Part shown: positions 5,248 to 11,715 of the stretch, one piece after another
Layout: every line of letters starts with the position of its first letter
Numbering within the stretch: the stretch's first letter is position 1
DNA from: Polaromonas sp.
GTDB lineage: Bacteria > Pseudomonadota > Gammaproteobacteria > Burkholderiales > Burkholderiaceae_C
Direction of reading: 5' to 3'
NCBI GenBank assembly: GCA_025362825.1
Contig: JANYFF010000592.1
Span: 1-11,715 of the forward strand
DNA length: 11,715 nt
Notes under the pieces: generated by a model
Databases searched by the model: none
What the model saw: only the letters and a program-made list of their open reading frames with translations
What the model was told of the DNA's origin: nothing
Position numbers and translations under genes: made by a program

Positions 5248-5313
5248 GCTATAAAGTTTATAGCACTATGTGAAGGTTTTCATTGGATTTGAGGGCCATG
5301 AGGCATCTAAAAC
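5248..5313 (+). repeat. 66-nt intergenic repeat, copy 4
   Basis: A perfect 6-bp inverted repeat, GCTATA (5248-5253) and TATAGC (5259-5264), starts the element. The body runs through TTGGATTTGAGGGCC and closes with TAAAAC at 5313. It lies between the end of the giant fusion gene and the promoter region of the VOC gene. It is the copy with the strongest leading palindrome; on the minus strand it would form a hairpin just after the fusion gene stop, but without a U-run, so it is not a standard terminator. Confidence 0.68.
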
Positions 5314-5345
5314 CAGCAGAACCGTCCAGGTCAGAGGCATTGCAG

Positions 5346-8300
5346 CTAAGCCTGCAAAGTCCATTTGCATATCTCGGGTTTTGATGGCCAGTCTTTCTCC
5401 TCCAGACGGCGAAGGTGAAAGCTCAGGGTCATTTCATACGTCGTCGAGGCCTCTTCATGCTCGACCTTGCATTCAAGCCAGCCCTCCCCATCCCAGGCCT
5501 TAGCGTTCACTATTGCTGTTTCGGCTCCAAGCGAAATGCTTTCGGTCTGCAAAACTTCGCTCGCTTCTGAATTGGCAAACCGCATGGGTGCATGCAATGG
5601 CGGTGCCACGATGGCCCAGGCTTTAACCGCGTTTTTTGTGAATGTAATCGTCGCGGCGGCTGAGCAGTGATAGTCACTCGACAAAAAAACGACGTTGTCA
5701 ATGTTGTTGGTCGCGATAAAAGACAACAGCCGCTTGCGATCAACAGGTGACATCTGCCATGTGTCTGCATCCCGTGATGGCAGCTCCCCGACGTGCTCTT
5801 TCAATCCAGGAGCTACGACTGAGCCAGACACGATGAATTTCGGCTGGCATCCCAACTTCTGCTGCTCCATAAGCCAATTTTCAAGCCAGCGCCATTGGCT
5901 TGGGTGCAGCATTTTCCGGTCAGGCACACGCTCACGCTGCGTGCGGGTGTCGAGAACGATAAAGGGCAGTCCGTTGTGGGTGTAGCTGTAGTTAAACCCC
6001 TTGATGGGTTCCGGTGGTGCAGTCAGGTCGGCAGGCGCTCCTGGTCCGTGTACATATTGGTAGGCGTTAAAAGTCTTGCATGCCGTTTCCGCAAGTAACG
6101 TGGCTTTATTGCCTGCAAGCGTCTGCTCCTGACTCCAGTCATTGTTGATCTCATGGTCGTCAATCACCATGTACAAAGGAATAGCTTGCGCCAGCTTGCG
6201 AAACCCGGCCGATGAGCCGAAGGCATTGCGGTAGCGCGTGACGAATTTTTCGACCGGCGATTCAGTGTCTATCAGTCCGGCGCGAGCGTCGGCATAAATC
6301 TGGTCACCCAGCATCAGCATGAAGCGCGGCTGCGCGTCTTTTGCTGCTGCGGCAGCCCTGAGCAATGAGGCGTCTGCCCTGTCAAATTCGAAACCAGTCA
6401 GGCCTGGATGACGGCAGGCGGCAGCAAAGAAGTTGATGCTGCAGCTCTCGTTTTCAACAACAGAGCGCCCGAGCGTGATGATGCGCTGGCTGCTATTTCG
6501 CAGCGTTCGGCGCTGGCGTGACAAGGTGTCAGGGCTGGCCATCCTCGCCAAGGTATTGCTTTGAGTTATGTCTAGCTCCATCGGCGAAATGAAATTGGCG
6601 CTGTTAAGTGCTTCTGAGGTGATCTGAAGCGGGATTTCCCGGCGAGCCGCCGAGATAGGTGCAGCGGGCTGGGCAGGCGGCACTGGCTGTACCACGACGG
6701 CTTCAACTGCTAGTTGCGCACTGGACGCCACCAAGTTGGATAGCCCCGGGCCATTAAGCATGGAGGCTTCAATTCCTATTTGGGCCTCAGCTGGGTCAGA
6801 CACAATCGCCGCAGTGGTTGCAGGTAGGTCAACGTCGCGCATGTCCATGATCCTGGCGGACATCGGTTTAATCCAGTTAAGCGGTGTTAGAGCGGCCGCA
6901 GCCATAGCCCCTGGGCCTTTGCCTGTGGGCGGCTTCAGGTCTTCGCAAGTCATGGGCGTGCCCCAATGCTTTGGTAAATTTGTCGGGGGTGCGCCAGCAA
7001 CCACCGGACCGCGGTAGCTGTGTATGCCAAACATCTGTAAGGTCATGCTCCCTAAACTTTCGTTCGGTACTTCAACGTCAGCGACTGCGTAGGTGATCTC
7101 GTCTGGGCGTTGCACTTTCCAGGCTTGCATGCTGATGGGCGTGTTATTGCCATAGGTCAACACGGTCAATGCTGCCACCGGCAGGTCTGAATGCCTGTCG
7201 GCCAGCTCTATCCAAATGCGGATTAGCGTTGTATCTTTGCCCGCAGGTCGTACCCAACCTACCAGCGGCCCTGTGCGAGGCAGGCCGGCGCGGCATCGGT
7301 TTGGTTTCAAAACCGGGGGCAACGCGCCCGCATTGAACGCTTGTTCAAAAAATTTGCAAATTATGGAAAACACTTTGACAGGTGCATCTTTGCCAAGAAT
7401 CAAATCAACGTGCCCAAACTCTGGCAAAAGCTCATAGCGGTTCAGTGAGCCAGGATTTGCGTTGCCCAGAATGCGCTTTAGTTGCTGCTCGCTTCGATGA
7501 AATGATTCGGGGTCGAAGAGCGCGTTTTTACCGCCGTGCATCAACATCAAGGGCATCTGAAAGTTATCTCTTATGGCTTTGTCGTTGACGTAGACGTTCT
7601 GCCCGTCTGAATCAACCAGCCGCTCGTACTCCACGCATTTGGCACCTTGCAAGAACACCCCCAGGTTGCCGCGCCCAAAATATTCGTCAAGCTTTGCGTG
7701 GGTTTCGGGTAGCAGTTGGTCATGGTGATAAGAGCGGCTCATCAACCCTGTGATTCGCTTGCAGGTGGTTGTGTCATGCTGCGGCTTGCGCAAGTCGTCT
7801 TCGCCCGGGCAGCGCTGACCTGCCACTTCATGAAGGTAATGCGTGTCTGCTTCGTCGCTATAGGCATAGTGGGCGCTTGAAAAGGCTCGGTCCATCATGC
7901 TGTGAAGAAAATCTGCCTTGACAGTGCCTGCGGTAAATTCCAGAAAATCCAGCTTGAATACGCCAGACAGAAAAGATGCGAGCTGCAAGCGCATCTGTGC
8001 CGATGGCGAGCCAACCAAAAACGGATGGAAATCGGAAATCTGTACGCCAGCGAGTTTGTTGCTGCCGTCTTTGTGCTTTAGTAATCCGCTTAACAGTGAC
8101 ATGCTCAGTGCTGCAGATCCAACGCAACGGCTGTAGGCAAATAGCTGTGTTTTTTCGGGGTCTAAACTTTGTTCGCTACTGACCGTTTCAATTATTGTAT
8201 TGATGGCGATTGGAATATCGAATTTGGCGATGTCATCGATATTTGAGTTGATGGCTGAAGCATCCAGCAATGGGCTGGCGCGGTATTCAAACAACCATAC

Positions 8301-11300
8301 GTCCCAGCCAGCTTTGTGTAATGTCGTCGCTAGGCTGCCGCCCCTGGTTTCCAGCTCCTCTGCAACAAATGCTTTGGTAGAAAGCAGAAAGCCGTTGAGC
8401 AGGACGATGGTTTTGGCGCGGTACAAGTGGCCATCTTGGAATGCCGGAGCAGGATTTTTCGCCTTGTATCGCACCAGGCCAATACGAATTTCTTTTGGTT
8501 TTTTTCCAGTGATTTTTTCCTCTGTAAGCGGTACGTCCAGCCGGTATATTGTCGCTTCTGTTGTCTTGCCGTCTTCGCCCTGCAACGCTGGATAAACGAC
8601 GTGGTCAAGCTCAAAATAACCTTCGGGCTTATCGATTCGAGCTGGGTCTGCCTCTGGTAAATCAGGCATGCCGCAGTGGTTGGTTTTGTAATCTGGCAAG
8701 CGAAAGTCAAGCAGCCGAGTTTTGAGAATGACCCGCAAAAATAGCAAGGGATAGCTTGAAAACTCATGCAGTGCGCTCAGGCTGTCACGGTTACGCCCGA
8801 GCTGCGGTATGACCCTGCGCATCATGTCGGGCAAGTCCATCGCAAGTCTCCCACTTGCAATGCAGCGTTCTGTTTCGTTTGTCTTGCCCGCCCGGCAGAT
8901 GTACAGATCTACTTGTAGCTCAGTGAGCTGCTGCCACAAGCTGCGACGTTGCGGTGCAGGCCAGCCCTTGGACAGTGCCTGTTTGAGCAATGCGCTCCAG
9001 GATGCGGCAGCTTCAAATGTTTTCTTGCCTCGAAGTATGTAATGGTTAGGTGGGTCGCTTTTATCTACTAGCCTGACTTTGTAGGTAAATTCACGTACTT
9101 CATTCGCATGATTAATGAGCTGGGCAGCATTCACCAACCATCCAAAAAAGCGTAGGAAGCATTTGAGTTCAGTGTAAATTTCGTTCGCTAACCTGGGCAT
9201 ACTCCACTCGCAGGCTGATATGACCCGCGTGAAGAAACTGTTTCTAGATTGGCACTTGTTTCGCTCACGCCTTTTCAATTCCTTTTCCTTGAGGTAATCC
9301 GGAAGCCATCGTCCGACGACGTATGTCCTGCTTGTGCGCACCCAGCGAGAAGTGGCGACAAACCAATTGTCCTTGCGTCGGCTGAACAGTTCTACGCATC
9401 CCCCTGTAACTGAAAGCTCAATCCTGTTTGTTGCCCCTTCGGCGTCTTTGATGTCGAAGCTCATTCGCGAAGTCTGGTAGCCGATCTCTTCGTGGGGGGG
9501 GACAAAAACCCGAACTGGGTGTGTTTTCTTGTCCATCAATCCTTGCCAATGCGCCACGTCAAACTGCAAAAATAGCGCCACTTCAAGTTCTTTTTCGACT
9601 TTAAAAAGTGTATTTAAAGGTGTCGTCGCGGCTAAAACAGGGGACGTTACAAACGACGGCAGCCGGCCGCGAATACGTTGCGCAATGATGGCTAGTTGCG
9701 ATTGTTGTGTAGTGGAGGCTGACAAGCGTCCTCGCAAAACCTCAGCAAGTCGCGTGCTTGCATGGACATCTTTCAATACCTGTAGCGGTTTCGGGAAAGC
9801 CGGAGAGTCTGGAATGTCACGGGCTTTTTCATTCGTTTTCCTTTCCCCCATACCCATTAAAATCATTTCGCAAGACCGCTCAGCGAGGGCCGTGATCGTC
9901 AGTATGGGATTGACCCCGAGCGAGCTGGGAATGGTGGAGCCATCCAGGACGTAAAGACCATCGTGCACCTTGTCATGGTCTTTCCATACAGCGCCCCAGT
10001 GGTTCACCACGCCTTCAAGTATCGTGTCCCCCATGCGGCAGCCACCCAGGGGGTGCACGGTGAACAACGCACCCCCTGGCTTTGGGCCACTGAGCACGCT
10101 GCTCATGCTGTCGGGTATGGCGTTAACCGCTGGATTCTGGATGTACAGGCCGCCCAGTTTTTCTACGCATGCCTTCATGCGAGCCTTGTGCAAAGCGGGT
10201 GTGGGCTCGTCAGCAGCCTTCGGCCATCCCCAGCCAACGCGGTCGCTTTTTTTGTCCAGCACAATCACACCGCCGGCGGTGTCGTGGCCCATGCCCAGCA
10301 GCGTCAGGCTGCGCAACAGTGCTTGAGGTTTGAGCGTCAGCGGGTCACCGCCATGTTGCGAGCGAATTCCCCAATGTCCCATTTGTGCCAGCGTGCCGAG
10401 AGTGGTCAGTAGTTCATGAACAACTCCTCCCATCAATCCGGGTATGGCGCCGTCTTGAATCAAGGTGCTGCGTTTTACGTCCTCTGGGTCGGTAAAGCGA
10501 ATCGCGCCAGAGATAGTTGGCCCAACTGGGTTTTCAGTTGGCGGTTTGCTGCCCCAGCCCACCGCATTGGCTTCATCTTTAAGTTCAAATCCAAACGCAA
10601 CGTCGTCCCCATTGCCAGACACACCCATGCCCAACGCGGTATTGGATACCTGTAACCCTTCTGCGCGCGAGCGAAGCAGTATTTCGCTTGACCCAAAAGT
10701 ACCCGCACTCAATACAACCCGGCGCGCGCGTAGCATGTGCACCCAGTTTTTTTCATTAGCAGCAGGTTGTGGTGCTGGTACCGAATTAATGTGGTGTTGA
10801 ATGTCGTGTTGGAGTGTCCGTTCAGCTGTACGTACGAAGTGCACAATCCACGGAAATTCATTGTTACCAACCGGGTCGTGGCTGACGCGCAATACCGTCA
10901 GGCCGGTAAAAAGCTCTGCACCCGCCTTAACAGCCCGCGGCAAATAAGTGGCTGTCAGACTAAGCTTTGCATGGTTGTTGCACCCTGTCACGCAGTCCCC
11001 GCACCCATTGCAAGCCTTGCGCAAGCCCAGCGTCGTTGCAACAGGCTCTTGTAGCTGTACTGCAATGGGCACTTGCTCAAATGCTACAGAAACCTTGCTG
11101 GTCGCGTCGTTTTTCGGCTGGTTTGTCGATTTATTTGCCGCTACGCCCAGATCTTTGAGGCGTTTGTATTTGGCGGTTTTCTTGAGGTCGGTCAGGTCTG
11201 TGCAGGCAGTCGTTTGTAATTCCAAAGTCTCATACGCACGGTTGTAGTATTTTCTGAGATCAGCCTGGCGTAGCGCGGCTGGCCATTCGTCCTGTTTGAA

Positions 11301-11715
11301 TACGCGCGGGTCTGGCATCAAGCCAACGCCTGCGTTGATCAGGCTTCCACCGCCCAGCCCATTGCCCACAAGCGCGCCCGCCCGCAAGCCGATCCGAAAG
11401 TCAAACAGACCATCCTCGTAGCCCTGCGTGGAAACGCCTGAAAGCGCGGCAACTTCACTTCGCACATACTTGCCAATCTGACTCAAGTCGTTGGGAAATT
11501 CACCGGCGACATACTCCTGGCCACGTTCAAGGACATAGACTTTTTCGCCATGCTCTGCAAACCGCAGCGCTGAAACCGCGCCTCCGTAGCCCGAGCCAAC
11601 CACTGCCACATCTACTGTTGCTTCAGTCGTGTTTTCTATTCCTTCGCCTGAATTTTTGGTACAAATTTCTACGAGCGCTTCGGCATTTTTAGATAACCAA
11701 TATGAACTGGTTATC
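5346..11715 (-). CDS. Giant fusion: GMC (cholesterol-oxidase-like) flavoprotein + alpha/beta hydrolase + PhoD-like phosphoesterase, 5' end outside window
   Basis: One uninterrupted frame of at least 2122 codons. Numbering here is from GTG 11609, but that cannot be the true start: it falls inside the first FAD-binding strand and 35 further in-frame codons run to the window edge without stop, ATG, GTG or TTG. Residues 1-590 are a GMC oxidoreductase close to class I cholesterol oxidases: VVGSGYGG (4-10), FAD-ribose Glu28, GNGLGGGSLINAGV (82-95), catalytic His519 in HPLGGCRMG and Asn567 in NPILTIT. A ferredoxin-like CxxCxxCxxxC lies at 200-210. Residues about 680-940 are a beta-rich accessory domain. 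About 1060-1425 is an alpha/beta hydrolase with elbow S-R-C-V-G (Cys1162), Asp1366 and His1400. About 1447-1560 resembles the beta-sandwich before PhoD, followed by an Ala/Pro/Val-rich linker (about 1560-1700). About 1715-2060 is a PhoD-type metallophosphoesterase: GDQIYAD (Asp1769), DDHE (1817-1820), LDTRTQR (Asp1887), SSDYHC (His1981). No signal or membrane segment is visible. Substrate unknown. Confidence 0.9.
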   Translation of the reverse strand, partial: ITSSYWLSKNAEALVEICTKNSGEGIENTTEATVDVAVVGSGYGGAVSALRFAEHGEKVYVLERGQEYVAGEFPNDLSQIGKYVRSEVAALSGVSTQGYEDGLFDFRIGLRAGALVGNGLGGGSLINAGVGLMPDPRVFKQDEWPAALRQADLRKYYNRAYETLELQTTACTDLTDLKKTAKYKRLKDLGVAANKSTNQPKNDATSKVSVAFEQVPIAVQLQEPVATTLGLRKACNGCGDCVTGCNNHAKLSLTATYLPRAVKAGAELFTGLTVLRVSHDPVGNNEFPWIVHFVRTAERTLQHDIQHHINSVPAPQPAANEKNWVHMLRARRVVLSAGTFGSSEILLRSRAEGLQVSNTALGMGVSGNGDDVAFGFELKDEANAVGWGSKPPTENPVGPTISGAIRFTDPEDVKRSTLIQDGAIPGLMGGVVHELLTTLGTLAQMGHWGIRSQHGGDPLTLKPQALLRSLTLLGMGHDTAGGVIVLDKKSDRVGWGWPKAADEPTPALHKARMKACVEKLGGLYIQNPAVNAIPDSMSSVLSGPKPGGALFTVHPLGGCRMGDTILEGVVNHWGAVWKDHDKVHDGLYVLDGSTIPSSLGVNPILTITALAERSCEMILMGMGERKTNEKARDIPDSPAFPKPLQVLKDVHASTRLAEVLRGRLSASTTQQSQLAIIAQRIRGRLPSFVTSPVLAATTPLNTLFKVEKELEVALFLQFDVAHWQGLMDKKTHPVRVFVPPHEEIGYQTSRMSFDIKDAEGATNRIELSVTGGCVELFSRRKDNWFVATSRWVRTSRTYVVGRWLPDYLKEKELKRRERNKCQSRNSFFTRVISACEWSMPRLANEIYTELKCFLRFFGWLVNAAQLINHANEVREFTYKVRLVDKSDPPNHYILRGKKTFEAAASWSALLKQALSKGWPAPQRRSLWQQLTELQVDLYICRAGKTNETERCIASGRLAMDLPDMMRRVIPQLGRNRDSLSALHEFSSYPLLFLRVILKTRLLDFRLPDYKTNHCGMPDLPEADPARIDKPEGYFELDHVVYPALQGEDGKTTEATIYRLDVPLTEEKITGKKPKEIRIGLVRYKAKNPAPAFQDGHLYRAKTIVLLNGFLLSTKAFVAEELETRGGSLATTLHKAGWDVWLFEYRASPLLDASAINSNIDDIAKFDIPIAINTIIETVSSEQSLDPEKTQLFAYSRCVGSAALSMSLLSGLLKHKDGSNKLAGVQISDFHPFLVGSPSAQMRLQLASFLSGVFKLDFLEFTAGTVKADFLHSMMDRAFSSAHYAYSDEADTHYLHEVAGQRCPGEDDLRKPQHDTTTCKRITGLMSRSYHHDQLLPETHAKLDEYFGRGNLGVFLQGAKCVEYERLVDSDGQNVYVNDKAIRDNFQMPLMLMHGGKNALFDPESFHRSEQQLKRILGNANPGSLNRYELLPEFGHVDLILGKDAPVKVFSIICKFFEQAFNAGALPPVLKPNRCRAGLPRTGPLVGWVRPAGKDTTLIRIWIELADRHSDLPVAALTVLTYGNNTPISMQAWKVQRPDEITYAVADVEVPNESLGSMTLQMFGIHSYRGPVVAGAPPTNLPKHWGTPMTCEDLKPPTGKGPGAMAAAALTPLNWIKPMSARIMDMRDVDLPATTAAIVSDPAEAQIGIEASMLNGPGLSNLVASSAQLAVEAVVVQPVPPAQPAAPISAARREIPLQITSEALNSANFISPMELDITQSNTLARMASPDTLSRQRRTLRNSSQRIITLGRSVVENESCSINFFAAACRHPGLTGFEFDRADASLLRAAAAAKDAQPRFMLMLGDQIYADARAGLIDTESPVEKFVTRYRNAFGSSAGFRKLAQAIPLYMVIDDHEINNDWSQEQTLAGNKATLLAETACKTFNAYQYVHGPGAPADLTAPPEPIKGFNYSYTHNGLPFIVLDTRTQRERVPDRKMLHPSQWRWLENWLMEQQKLGCQPKFIVSGSVVAPGLKEHVGELPSRDADTWQMSPVDRKRLLSFIATNNIDNVVFLSSDYHCSAAATITFTKNAVKAWAIVAPPLHAPMRFANSEASEVLQTESISLGAETAIVNAKAWDGEGWLECKVEHEEASTTYEMTLSFHLRRLEEKDWPSKPEICKWTLQA

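Noticed and set aside
8330..8767. 145-codon minus-strand frame inside the fusion gene
   Set aside because: It overlaps the hydrolase part in another register and has no recognisable motif; the long frame has intact domain sequence throughout.
1..11715. CRISPR arrays, tRNA or rRNA genes, transposase genes
   Set aside because: I saw no regularly spaced direct repeats, no tRNA cloverleaf or rRNA sequence, and no DDE or recombinase motifs in any frame read.

Overview
The window looks like part of a betaproteobacterial chromosome, most likely Comamonadaceae (Polaromonas/Rhodoferax/Acidovorax type). I base this on codon style, on an FAD-hydroxylase/DUF2783/VOC catabolic cluster typical of such genomes, and on four copies of a 65-67 nt intergenic repeat built on a GCTAY-N7-RTAGC palindrome that I recall from this family. 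The species call is inference, because the window has no rRNA or housekeeping marker.

Left region (1-2450, + strand): a small integron gene-cassette cluster with no integrase in view. Two cassettes are complete (351-978 and 979-1671), each with one gene and an attC site. In both, the R'' box of the attC is the exact reverse complement of G plus the first six bases of that same cassette, as expected for circularising cassettes. A third cassette starts at 1672 and carries a signal-peptide protein whose natural ATG is out of frame across a run of eight T. Its own attC is missing, and the array fades into a degraded stretch (2164-2487) with a truncated lipoprotein-like reading frame that ends inside a copy of the 66-nt repeat. 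Another copy of the repeat, in the same orientation, lies at the other side of the block (80-144).

Middle region (2488-5111, - strand): a catabolic cluster read right to left. It holds a VOC-fold metalloprotein, an FAD-dependent aromatic hydroxylase of the MhpA/PheA/TfdB type, and a small DUF2783 protein whose start overlaps the hydroxylase stop (TGATG). The VOC gene has a good ribosome binding site and an AT-rich upstream region. A repeat copy and two tandem 11-bp repeats sit between VOC and hydroxylase.

Right region (5346-11715, - strand): one enormous reading frame of at least 2122 codons, still open at the window edge. It fuses a class-I cholesterol-oxidase-like GMC flavoprotein carrying an embedded CxxCxxCxxxC motif, an accessory beta-rich domain, an alpha/beta hydrolase with cysteine at the nucleophile elbow, and a C-terminal PhoD-like metallophosphoesterase. 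This three-enzyme polypeptide is the most unusual object in the window. I know the GMC plus hydrolase pairing as a family architecture; I do not recall a described protein with PhoD added. Its substrate is unknown; a lipid or sterol-like ester is only a guess from the domains.
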